From Plectrocnemia conspersa (taxonomy: Eukaryota > Arthropoda > Insecta > Trichoptera > Polycentropodidae), in NCBI GenBank assembly GCA_009617715.1, contig VTFK01000212.1, positions 1 to 64,000 of the forward strand: DNA of 64,000 bases. Direction: 5' to 3'. Numbering within the stretch: the first letter of the stretch is position 1; the number at the start of each line of letters is the position of its first letter. Made by a program: the position numbers and the translations under genes. The notes below the pieces were generated by a model. It was not told the origin of the DNA and searched no databases. It worked only from the letters and a program-made list of their open reading frames with translations. Below are positions 1-8,963 of this stretch, one piece after another.

Positions 1-544
1 GTATTGCATTGCAATGGGAATTTTGTAGATCCGGTGATTTATTATATCCATGACCGTTTCGCAACAAACAAATATTCTTTTGACGTATAATATTTTACAG
101 TAAGGACAAAACTCGTGCTATTTATTTGTTCGTAACGAGCGTTGTGTGGTCCAAATCCTTTACACTATTGTCTTGTTTTCTTGTTGATGGATTATCATTT
201 TGTTCACAGTAAATTTGATCATTTCCAATATAATATTTAATGTTAAAAATTGAAAAAAAACGAACGGTAACAGGTGATCACTCAATGAAACCGCTATGAT
301 TACTAACAGATATGTTACCCAGACCTAGGAAGCTATGATAGAAAGCAGTATCATATGGCAAATAACATAAGGGTGGCAACTGATTTGCACTAAACTTGAT
401 ATCTTGATAAGCTATGAATCTCTTTATCCAGCCACAAAGATGATCTCAAAATAAACATAAAGCTTATATACTATAATTACCACTGCTTTAAATTTAATAC
501 AATGGTCTGACATATTTAACAAGGATTTCGAATACCTTCAGGCA
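1..544. other. AT-rich DNA, nothing recognised
   Basis: No open frame, repeat or motif above background was seen on either strand. It ends where the minus-strand reverse transcriptase relic begins. Confidence 0.5.
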
Positions 545-835
545 CTATAAAATATTTTCTCTACTCACACTATTGAACATCTGTTTGAAATATAATATAT
601 ACATAAGAGGTCGAGTTTTATGTTGTATTCACACGCTTTCTGCATGAGGTGTATGTGATATACGGCGAATTTGTTCGGCCGGAAACCGCATTTACACCCA
701 TTTAGGATCTCTTTACTGTGTTTGCTCAATCTGTTATAAATAACGGTTGAGAAAACTTTATAGACCTCCTTTAAAATCGCTATTCCCCTATAGTTTTTGT
801 AGTTTGTTTTGTACCTCAACTCATTTCACTGCATC
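545..835 (-). pseudogene. LINE reverse transcriptase fragment (RTE/CFDP2-like)
   Basis: Non-LTR retrotransposon RT, fingers to motif A. An 84-codon open frame (565-819) carries NYRGIAILKEVYKVFSTVIY, then NRLSKHSKEI and CGFRPNK, the usual RT blocks upstream of the first catalytic Asp. A +/-1 shift near 590 moves the reading to FKQMFNSVSREN, the equivalent of the family's FKQAFDSVNRE block; the usual catalytic Asp is replaced by Asn. Stops flank both sides. Endonuclease, YADD motif and 3' end are missing, so this is a dead fragment. The clade (RTE or a relative) is my reading of the NYRGIALLNVVYKVFS-type wording and is less certain than the RT call. Confidence 0.8.
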
Positions 836-1454
836 CTTTACGAATCATTTTATTTTATCCCTTAAAATTTTTCTGATTTATTAATGAGAGCGCTTTATTA
901 TTTATTAGCTTTGCTGATAATGTATTTACTTAAGAGGCAATATTGATTTTCAATTTATCTTATGCAACATTTATTTAAGTATGTATGTGCGTACATACTT
1001 AAGAATATACGTTTTAAAGTTATACATATAACCATTAGCAAACGAGGAATTCTGCTCGTTTATTAATTAAATTTACAGGTCTTTCGAGTTTATAAAACAT
1101 TCCAATTAGAGAAAATTATTAATTAACAAATTATCTTGTGATTTTAGTTTTAATAATAATATGTTATATAATATACAATAGTATTTTAGTTGATCTGCAA
1201 AAGAAACGTGAAGTGAAATTTGTAGTATCCTTTGTGTTTTTCTTTGAGATAGTCAAAAATATTTTAGCTGTTTCATATTATATACTTTTCAATTAAATAC
1301 ATATTGATGTCTGTTATATAACAACACAATTGAATATATATTATAATTCGCAAGAAAATATAAAATTATTCATGAATTAATAAATGAAAATATTAGGTTG
1401 TAGCAAAATATTCTTGAGGTGAAAAGTTATATATATTTATCTATTTGTATACAT
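836..1454. other. AT-rich DNA, nothing recognised
   Basis: AT-rich sequence with short A/T runs and a GTATGTATGTGCGTACATAC-like palindromic stretch near 979-1000. No coding signal was seen. Confidence 0.45.
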
Positions 1455-1462
1455 AGTTTTAA

Positions 1463-1700
1463 GGGCAACGTCACAAATGAGCGCGGACAAATAAGCGTGT
1501 GTCAAAAGAGCGCTGCTTTATATGCGCTGCGTCATAAGAGCGTTGACCAAAGTAAGGTATAAAAAATATTATATAAGTAAATTGTGAGAAATTTACAAAG
1601 AATAAAAATTAACGATATATAGGCGGTAAAATGACTAGTCAATGAAATTATTTATTAATTATTGTGTACATACGAAAGTATGGCTCCCCATCCCCATACG
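1463..1700 (+). repeat. left long terminal inverted repeat with 15-bp period
   Basis: The outer part (about 1470-1548) is a run of degenerate 15-bp units close to GTCAAAAGAGCGYNN (for example GTCAAAAGAGCGCTG and GTCATAAGAGCGTTG). The inner part is AT-rich and matches the reverse complement of 8361-8560 over several blocks. The tandem units are plausible transposase-binding subterminal repeats (inference). Confidence 0.7.
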
Positions 1701-1958
1701 TTCGATATACATATATTTTTATTGAAATGAAACGCTGATTTTGAATTTATCATTAGATTTGTTCTGTAATGTTTCATTAAATTGACAAATAATTATCGAC
1801 TAGACTTGCAATAAATGCGTACAGTTATAGGGCAGGTATATTGCTCATCAGACTTTTTTTTATTAATTTTAGACTACCACACTTTTTCTACATAAATTTT
1901 AAGCGCTAAGTAAAGAATAAATAAAATCATTTCAAAATTAATAAAATTATTTTTTACC

Positions 1959-2240
1959 ATACCAGCGACAAGTGCTTCTGTAGAAAGCTCATTTTCGACA
2001 ATGAAAAAAATGAAAACATATAATAGAAATAATCAAAGTGAGAATAGATTGTCAGCTCTTGCATTAATATCAATCGAAAAAAACTTTAAGACAAATTAAA
2101 GAAAAACAATATATTATATGATGCTGTTATTGTTGACTTTTGTAAGAATGAGCGTCGAATAAAATCAATTTTCAAAAAATAAATACATAATATGTTTATA
2201 AAATAAAGAATGTAAATTTAAAAATATAGTTTTGTTCCCC
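1959..2240 (+). pseudogene. hAT transposase C-terminus, copy 1
   Basis: A 46-codon open stretch ends at a stop at 2097-2099. It encodes IPATSASVESSFSTMKKMKT followed by YNRNNQSENRLSALALISIE, the hAT C-terminal dimerisation region in the ZMYM1-like form (compare family wording ...AERSFSTLRRLKTYLRS...ERLSGLALL). The 3' flank (2100-2240) is nearly the same as 8235-8360, down to a shared ACATAATATGTTTATAAA. The sequences part at about 2230. Upstream catalytic domain is absent. Confidence 0.8.
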
Positions 2241-2384
2241 CCCCCTTTTAACCGCATGCCCTGTTTCAAAGTAACCTCACGCCACTAATTCCCAATATGT
2301 AATAAAAATATTTTTTTTCCCTATTTTCAACGGAAGAACGTCATTTGAAAATGTCGTAAATTTAGCACATATAAATTAGATTTA

Positions 2385-2624
2385 AATAATATTTTTCATA
2401 TAAATAAACTTCAAATCATCGACATTATACTTTAAGTAGGTCAACAACAACGGCAAAGGTGACCTTCGTGTCACTCTCGCATTAAAATAAACAAACAACT
2501 TGCATTAAAATAATTCGAATTACTTGTAGAGATAAATATTTTAAAAATAGACAAAGAGGTGAATGACATTTGTTATTTTTAATGAAGCATAACCTTGAAT
2601 TGTCTGGATGCATCTAGAAATATT
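2385..2624 (+). repeat. 240-bp direct repeat, copy 1
   Basis: Matches 3027-3258 in the same direction. Shared blocks include ATCGACATTATACTTTAAGT, GACCTTCGTGTCACTCTCGC and TTGAATTGTCTGGATGCATC. A few small indels separate the copies. Centre-to-centre distance is about 640 bp, so the unit plus 2625-3026 may be one tandemly duplicated block. Confidence 0.9.
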
Positions 2625-3026
2625 ATAACCATGCGTTCTTTTCGAAGGGTCAAGTTATATACAATAATTATATATAAGATTATTAGTTTAATTAGAGTAC
2701 TTACTATGAAATATATCGTGTTGGTTTTTTTTCATACTCTTGCAATTCCAACTTGTTCTGGATTACGCACTGTATTCTTTTATCCAGTGCTCCGCTTCCT
2801 CGTTCGTCTTTATATTACATCGAAAAGTTTCAGTGTCAACCTCGACGTAGTTAAAAGATTTAGGAAAATGTTTATCAAGCAAACGACGCCCACGCGTAAA
2901 CGACCGTTACAAGCAAACGACAACGCACTCGATTGACACTTGGGGGCAGCACCGACGCCACGCCGAGCCGTACGCACGCATACAACTACATACACTCAAA
3001 ATTTGCATTTAAAAATCGTAGGTAAT
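2625..3026. other. spacer between direct repeats
   Basis: AT-rich on the left, GC-richer from 2880 (ACGACGCCCACGCGTAAACG and GCACCGACGCCACGCCGAGC). A 113-codon ATG frame covers 2595-2936 but starts inside the repeat, shows no domain and has low-complexity composition. I do not call it a gene. Confidence 0.4.
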
Positions 3027-3258
3027 AATAATATTTTTCATATGAATAAAGTTGAAATCATCGACATTATACTTTAAGTAGGTAAACAACCAGCAGAGGT
3101 GACCTTCGTGTCACTCTCGCATTAAAATAAACAAACAACTTGCATTAAAATAATTCGAATTAGAGATAAATATTTTTAAAATAGACAAAGAGGTGAATGA
3201 CATTTGTTATTTTTATTGAAGCATAACCTTGAATTGTCTGGATGCATCTAGAAATATT
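3027..3258 (+). repeat. 240-bp direct repeat, copy 2
   Basis: Partner of 2385-2624. It lacks the short ACTTGTAG insert present in copy 1 before AGATAAAT. No recognised family. Confidence 0.9.
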
Positions 3259-3289
3259 TAAAAAAACACCAGTAGTTATGCGATCGCGG

Positions 3290-3628
3290 TCGTAAACGGT
3301 CGAATAAATTGTTTTGTTATATTTTTCTCGAATAAGCGTTCTCGTTCATATTTTTTTATAGTAATATCCGTTTCGATGTTCTTAATTATAAAGTGATAGT
3401 GTAATTCAGTGTATGTGTTACAATTAAGCAGTGTATAATTCAAATTAGTGTTTAGCAGAGTGTTGTTATATATTGTTACTATGCAAGGCCACGGCGTGCA
3501 CCGACGCGTCCCTTCCCCCGCGGGCCTTGGCGGCGGCGACGGCGGCGACGGCGGCGGCGCGGGATTGACGCCGAAAGCGCGAGGCCCGCGAGGATATTCA
3601 CAATTCTAGGCATCATGCTGTTGACAAG
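3290..3628 (+). other. first-exon-like segment: leader, GC-rich exon, GT donor
   Basis: A leader rich in GTGT/CAGT words (TTCAGTGTATGTG near 3401 resembles an insect initiator, TCAGT) runs into a GC-rich block (3485-3600) with GGCGGCGAC repeats. An ATG at 3615 (ATG CTG TTG ACA AG) is followed directly by a good donor, AAG|GTAGTG, at 3628/3629. One reading: the 5' exon of a gene on the plus strand, with a 42-codon upstream ORF and a 14-nt start of coding sequence. Alternatives: an alternative promoter, or a chance GC island. It lies inside the 7.2-kb hAT-bounded interval, which is odd for a host exon. No further exon was identified. Confidence 0.35.
3481..3609 (+). CDS. small Gly-rich ORF (possible uORF)
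   Basis: 42 codons, ATG to TAG: MQGHGVHRRVPSPAGLGGGD, then a Gly/Asp run and LTPKARGPRGYSQF. It ends 6 nt before the ATG at 3615. It is too short and too repetitive to match a family. Its place in a GC-rich leader fits an upstream ORF better than a main product. A separate frame is open without ATG from 3456 through the donor at 3628. Confidence 0.25.
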   Translation: MQGHGVHRRVPSPAGLGGGDGGDGGGAGLTPKARGPRGYSQF

Positions 3629-4042
3629 GTAGTGTCTTTCTAATTTTCTGTGTAACCCTTTGTGCTAGTAACTCGACAATTGGTCGACAGCGTTGCACTC
3701 GTGCGTCGACAAAACTTGAAATGCATTTATTGGCTTTGTGTTCGTGCTAATTTTGCCAATTTCAATTTATACTTCGTAAAAAACTTGTGGTAAACACATT
3801 TTAGTAATATTGAATTTTCAACTTATGCAAATAACTCATTAATCTTCAATTTACGAGTGTAAGTTTATTGTAAAAATTTTCATCGGAACATGGCCGGACC
3901 GTTGCGGTGTTAAGGCCGGACGGTTGCGACGCGATACTTTACACTTATTGCTCCTTAATGATTTTTTCCTTCAAAGGGTATCTATATTTTTATGATATGG
4001 GATAAAACGGGATTATATGCTCTAATTGTGTATAATTCTCAC
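3629..4042. other. intron-like stretch with a GC-rich doublet
   Basis: Follows the donor at 3629. Contains a 16-bp near-exact doublet at 3894-3930 (GGCCGGACCGTTGCGG and GGCCGGACGGTTGCGA, 6 bp apart). Otherwise AT-rich without coding signal. Confidence 0.4.
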
Positions 4043-4752
4043 TTAACCAGTTCAACGCCAAGCAAATTTCTATGAATTTGCTCTGTAGGCCACCATTTTC
4101 AACCCTTTAAATTATTATGAAAGAGGAACATTATTTACCTGGAAATTCACTGTTTACTTTCCTTTTTATTAATTTTAACATAAAAGTGAAAAAAAAGCAC
4201 AAAAATAACAAGTTTTAAAAACCACTGTCAGGGCTGCCACACACAAATATTATATGTAATTTATATTGTATGTGGTTTATATTATATGTTTTTGGTTGTT
4301 TTTAATATTTGTATGGGACACGATAATTTTCGTTGTTTTAATCAAAATCTTTTATCAAAATGGCGGCTATTTCATATATTTAAAAAATTTAAACTTTGTC
4401 AAAAAAATTTAAAAAATAGTAAATATGGCAATAATGTTATAATATAAACAAAAACAAAATTCAAATTCTAAAAATGATTTTTTTTTAAAAAAAATTGTGT
4501 TTTTTTTATCATTTAAAAAAAATATTGTAGCAGCCCTAACAACGTCTGTATGCTCAATCGTAAATAATAGAAGAATGGTTCAAAAATTGCACATTTTAAC
4601 GATCACATTCCATTTAATAGATGTCTCTGTATAAAATTAACAAAAAAAAATCAAATTTATTAATAAATAACATTTGCGTGCCTGCACGCGCTGGCGTTTG
4701 ACGGTCCGACAGCTTTGGCGTGCAGGCACGTCACTGGCGTCCAAATGGTTAA
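4043..4752. mobile_element. piggyBac-like non-autonomous element (TTAA-flanked)
   Basis: Both ends are TTAA (4043-4046, 4749-4752) followed inward by inverted repeats that match at 11 of 14 positions: left CCAGTTCAACGCCA, right (reverse complement) CCATTTGGACGCCA. TTAA target sites are the mark of the piggyBac superfamily. The right subterminal region has a perfect 13-bp inverted repeat (CGTGCCTGCACGC and GCGTGCAGGCACG). There is no transposase. A second short element (4229-4537) sits inside. Superfamily call is inference from TTAA and repeat position. Confidence 0.55.
4229..4537. mobile_element. short AT-rich inverted-repeat element (MITE-like)
   Basis: Left end CAGGGCTGCCACA, right end TGTAGCAGCCCT: an imperfect terminal inverted repeat AGGGCTGCYACA. 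The body is AT-rich with self-complementary stretches. The AGGGCTGC terminus is common among hAT MITEs. The flanks AACCACTG and AACAACGT do not make a clean target duplication, so the limits are provisional. Confidence 0.45.
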
Positions 4753-4837
4753 TATTGTGTGTCTGTTATGAAATAAAACGATTTTAGTATGACGGAAAAA
4801 AGAGCGAGATGCAAGCAAAGCTCGCTATCTCGCTCGC

Positions 4838-5290
4838 ACTATAAAAATCAGCGATTGCCAACTATCGACTTGGGTATCGACATTTTTAGCCGCAACTCAA
4901 ATAATAATATTAGTCTCTACACATTTGATGTATTTTCGAACTAGTAAATTACTAAATTATGTAAAACAGAATTAGTAATAAGTGTTTTAAATATTTATAA
5001 ATACATATATTGATTTATATTTAGAAATTATCAATATAATTACGAATGCCGATATAATAATGGATGTTTAAGAAAGTGACGATGAATTTGATATTAACCA
5101 TGTTATTATTACTGTGACAGTAATAGTAGTAGGAATGATATCTAACCACTTAAAAATAGATGGATTTTGCCAATATTTGATGCAAATAATGAATACGAAT
5201 CTTATTATAATCTTAAATAACATGACAATAAATTGGTATGGTGCGCCAAGTAAATATTGTAACCAAATATAATATCTCTGCACCAAGAGA
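4838..5290 (+). pseudogene. TATA box and decayed acidic N-terminus, transposase-like
   Basis: ACTATAAAAATCAGCG (about 4839) is a good TATA box. About 220 bp on, ATG GAT GTT is followed by an in-frame stop and then ESDDEFDINHVIIT. The acidic ESDDEFDI wording resembles the start of PGBD-type piggyBac transposases, and a piggyBac-like element ends 100 bp upstream, but no DDE core follows and frames break repeatedly. A low-confidence relic; it could equally be an unrelated decayed ORF. Confidence 0.25.
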
Positions 5291-6576
5291 TCCGTTTACT
5301 GTCTAGATACCCGGAGTATATTATATTGATTTATAAAAACACTAATCAATTTACTAAGAGAGATTAGCATAATAATTTATTATTATTATTTGTAAGCTAA
5401 TAAAAATATTAAAATAATATCATTTTAATTTTTTTAATTTTTGACTTTCTGGATTAATAGTGCAGCATATATCATAGGAAATCAAATTTCTCATATGCAT
5501 TTAATGCGATTCATGCTAAGACTATTTCTTATGATCAATTAAATTCTTTTTTAAAAACAGTTTTAATAAATTCCTAAATATTTTGGTATGTCAAAATATA
5601 GTTTTAATTTTAAATATCATTAGGGACTATCAGTATTTTCATATTTCCAAGGTATCGGATTTTGTAATAAGAAATTACATTTTTTGTTTTACCTTTGTTT
5701 ACCATTGGAATTAATGTACAATTGGCAATTGGAGTTTGGTAAGTTTTTTTATTAGATTTAGAATGTTGTAGTGCTTGTTCACCTGTTTTGAAAGTGTAAT
5801 TATTTGATTGCAAGACATTTTATTATTCGATTTTAGTAATTATTTTTAATATTTTTCTTAAAAACCATAAGATTTAATTTCTATTTTTATCATCCTAATT
5901 ATAATGCCTAGAAATAATGGGGCGATATTCAAAGCTATCTATGGATAAAAAGGATATTTTGTCAAATATTGTAAATCTTACAGTATTATTTATAGTAATC
6001 TTCTCGCATTATTGCTTTAAGATTCGATTTCGATTTCCGAAAGATATTTAAAATACAGAATTTTTTTGAGCGTCGAAGCGTATCAAAGTCAAGTGTATTT
6101 AGTCCGGTTTTGTGCTATGTTATATACACCGTCATACGCGTAAGCTGTACTCGCGAAGATTTTATTTTCGTCAGTTTAGTAATTCGATCGCAGTTAATTT
6201 ATTTCTAGTTAAAATTTATATGCAAATCCGCACTAAACAAAGGCCGATACGGATCCAATCTGTATGTACGTAAATTAAATTTGTTCCAAACATTACTAGC
6301 TATTATTAAGAGTTTTAAAATTTGAGTCTTATTGTTCAATTTCGCCTATGCGACCGTTCTGTATAGTTGCGTGATTTTGGCCTATCTTTCTCATTATAAT
6401 TTTTTTTAAATATTAAATAAACATTTAAAAAATGCTAGAAAAACGCGATTTAAGTGAAACCAAAAGAGCGTATCGACTACGCTCGTCGCGAGTGAAATTT
6501 GTCACGCATGCGCACTAGAACTTTAGCCGTTACACGTCATCGTATTTACGATCGCTCGCCATTAACCGTTGATGCG
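5291..6576. other. AT-rich DNA with a promoter-like patch
   Basis: Mostly AT-rich. GC-richer from 6060 to 6240 and 6440 to 6576 (CGTCGCGAGTGAAATTTGTC, CGCATGCGCACTAGAAC). TTTCGTCAGTTTAGT near 6168 resembles an insect initiator. No coding sequence recognised. Confidence 0.35.
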
Positions 6577-6580
6577 GTTA

Positions 6581-7426
6581 GAGTACGCTCGGGATAAGGA
6601 TGCCGGTTTGTTATTGTGTGCGTGTACATGTATATGAGAGGGAGAAGCAATGTAGCGTATACTTCGTTGTCTCGCTTTCTCTTTTAAGGACAGTCGCTGA
6701 TTCGTCAACGCTGGTATTCGTCATTAAAGTGCAGTGTGGCACAGAAGTTCGATCTTCTCTAGCGATTTATTTTAAATAATTTTGTGTTGATATTGGTTTA
6801 AAACCCAGATATGCCCACTGTCCCATGGGTAGGTCACTAAACTCGTGCCACTGTTTTTTTTATTTATAAATGAAATTTTAAGAGAACAAAATTTCTTGGG
6901 CATATGGGACACTGTAAGTTATTCGTTCTCTTATCCGTGGATTAAAATATTTTAATTATTTTTCCAATAATCCGTACGTTGATGGTGTTTTACACTATTC
7001 TCTGTAAGGCTTAAAAAAGTTATTATTCTTATCATTGCGCCAATGATAATTTTTTAATTTATTCAATGGATTCTAATGATTTAATAGAGTCGTCGAGCCA
7101 TTAATTAATCGGCGAATAATTTACTTTTCCATTTTATATCTTTTTGCTTTTGAAAAATAGCTAAAGACTTCATTATTTTTTTGACTAGTGAAACATTTTG
7201 AATTTTGCAAATATTTAATTAATGACATCAATGTCTGGTTTCTTCGATTATATAATATATTTTTAATTGTCCGTTGAAATTTCCAACTTAGCTCAGATGT
7301 ATGTATGTTAAATTTACATATATTTACTTTTAAAATAAAAAAAATAAATATTCTGAGCGAAATTGTTTTGAGCCACACAGTTCACGCACACAATAACAAA
7401 CCGGAATCCTTATCCCGAGCGTACTC
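6581..7426. mobile_element. non-autonomous DNA transposon with ~47-bp TIRs
   Basis: The left end GAGTACGCTCGGGATAAGGA (6581) continues into GCCGGTTTGTTATTGTGTGC. The right end (7383-7426) is its reverse complement with one mismatch in about 44 bp. TA lies just outside each end (6579-6580, 7427-7428), which would fit a Tc1/mariner-type TA duplication; the match also extends through GTTA. The interior has a short ATG PTVPWVG-like start (about 6812) that stops quickly and no transposase. A deletion derivative is the simplest reading. Confidence 0.65.
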
Positions 7427-7599
7427 TAACAAACTTCGGCAATTTTTTGAATCTTTTTCATTTAAATATTGACTGTCTGAATTATTATTTATTATTTATT
7501 TTTAGTGTACACAAATTAAAAATTTGTTTCATTATTTACAACATAAAAATATTAGTTATTTGGCATAACCCTTAATATGGACAAACAGCAAAGCAATGC

Positions 7600-8260
7600 G
7601 ATGCTAATCTGGAAAATAATTGCAATTGCCTAATTGAATGTTTACTGAAAAGAAGTTTTAGTGGTCTTCCGTTTAATGAAAAGGTAATTATTATTATTAG
7701 TCCAAAACCCACATCCCATTTGAACATCCAATCTAAAACTAAAACATTCAAGAGACATTTCAATAGTGAAGTATATGAAAAAATTAAGTCGATTTGTGGA
7801 TGTGCTCATTTAGCAAAATTATTTTGTTGGCCATATTAATTTTTTCCTCAAGAGCTGAATGTCTGGAATAAATTTGGATATAATGATTTAAGCAATTTAA
7901 GTCAAGCTTGTAAAAGGCACGAATGTTTGAACCTCACATATGCGCTACTATACAATTAAAAAGATTTGGTCAAGGAAATCGTATCACAGATGTTTTCAGT
8001 GCTAATTTTAAGGCAAATGTTAAATTATATAATAAGGAAGTTACTGCGAACAGATATATTATTTCCAAATTATTTGACGTGATTTGATTTTTATCTAAAC
8101 ACGAACTTTCTTTTCGAGGATATTCTGAAAATAACAATACCGTAAATAGAGGCAACTATGTTGAATTATTGTATTTTCTAAGCGAATCAGACACAATATT
8201 TAGATTGTCAGCTCTTGCATTAATATAAATAACTTTTGGACAAATTAAAGAAAGACAATA
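7600..8260 (+). pseudogene. hAT transposase N-terminal half fused to C-terminal tail
   Basis: The plus frame, with a few stops and shifts, reads IECLLKRSFSGLPFNEKV, SPKPTSHLNIQ, then ICGCAHLAKLFCWPY, VWNKFGYNDLSNLSQACKRH, KEVTANRYIISKLFDVI, HELSFRGYSENN and GNYVELLYFLSESDTIF. This order (CxC...FCWPC..F, W...GY.DL.NL...KRHE, NR..L..LID, LA.RGH.E, GN..ELL) is that of the ZMYM1-like hAT transposase N-terminal region. At about 8202 it jumps straight to RLSALALI of the C-terminus: the whole catalytic RNase H-like core is deleted. The missing core and the in-frame stops make it dead. Confidence 0.85.
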
Positions 8261-8360
8261 TATTATATGATGCGGTTATTGCTTACTTTTATAAGGAGCG
8301 TCGAATAAAATTAATTTTCAAAAAATAAATACATAATATGTTTATAAATTTAAAAATATA
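8203..8360 (+). repeat. hAT 3' end, direct repeat of 2047-2230
   Basis: Shares AGATTGTCAGCTCTTGCATT and the AT-rich downstream tract with copy 1. It runs directly into the right terminal inverted repeat, so this is the authentic 3' end of the element family. Confidence 0.85.
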
Positions 8361-8701
8361 GTATGTATGAGGACGGGGAGCCACACTTTCGTATGTACGT
8401 AATAATTAATAAATAATAATATTTTCATTGTCTAATAATTTTAATCGTCATTACGCTCTGGCACATAAAATACTAATTTTACCTCCTATATCTCGTAAAT
8501 TTTTATTCTTTGTAAATTTCTCACAATTTACTTATATATTGTATACTTAATTCCTAAAATATTCATAACTTGATTTTCTTCAAGTATTTTTGCGCTTTAT
8601 GACGTGCTCTCTTTTGTCAAGCGCTTATATGATGGTTTGCGCATTTGACGTACGCTATTTTGTTAGCGCTCATTTGACGCACGCTCTTTTGACCGGCCGC
8701 C
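8361..8701 (-). repeat. right long terminal inverted repeat with 15-bp period
   Basis: Reverse complement carries GTCAAAAGAGCGTGC, GTCAAATGAGCGCTA, GACAAAAGAGAGCAC and GTCATAAAGCGC in a row near the tip, the same degenerate unit as the left repeat. Followed by AGTTTTGA, the putative target duplication. Confidence 0.7.
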
Positions 8702-8792
8702 AGTTTTGAGCAATGTTGAATAGCATATTTAAATAGGCCCTTTAATTATACATATATACATAGGTATGTATTATTAATAAAGTAACTGCAAT

Positions 8793-8963
8793 ATGTTTAA
8801 CATAGCTAATCTAGCAAATCAAATTGTGAATGCTGATGAAGGGCGGAGGAGTTGCGTAGCATCCATTAAAGATATATTCAATTTACATTGTCAAGATAAT
8901 GTTTATAACTTTGGAGTTGGTAATTTATACGATTCCGCAAGCAACGAACGGTTGAAATGTTGA
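8793..8963 (+). CDS. 56-codon ORF, unrecognised
   Basis: ATG to TGA with balanced amino acids: begins MFNIANLANQIVNADEGRRS, continues CVASIKDIFNLHCQD and ends NERLKC. No domain recognised. It starts 92 bp outside the right hAT repeat. The composition is more protein-like than the AT-rich surroundings, so it may be an exon or relic of a longer frame; it could also be chance. Confidence 0.25.
   Translation: MFNIANLANQIVNADEGRRSCVASIKDIFNLHCQDNVYNFGVGNLYDSASNERLKC

Larger units (their letters stand above)
1463..8701 (+). mobile_element. composite hAT interval, ZMYM1-like family, ~7.2 kb
   Basis: Seen: the two ends are long inverted repeats (1463-1700 and 8361-8701, reverse complement) sharing several blocks, including ATAAGTAAATTGTGAGAAAT and GTACATACGAAAGT followed by GGCTCCCC. 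The flanks read AGTTTTAA (1455-1462) and AGTTTTGA (8702-8709): a candidate 8-bp target duplication with one mismatch, the hAT length. Inside are hAT transposase remnants (1959-2240, 7600-8260) plus unrelated insertions. The transposase C-terminus occurs twice in the same direction, so the interval is not one simple copy. It may be two copies fused by recombination or one copy with an internal duplication. It cannot be autonomous: the catalytic core is absent from both remnants. Confidence 0.55.

Noticed and set aside
2595..2936. 113-codon ATG ORF
   Set aside because: Begins in a direct repeat, no domain, composition like translated AT-rich DNA.
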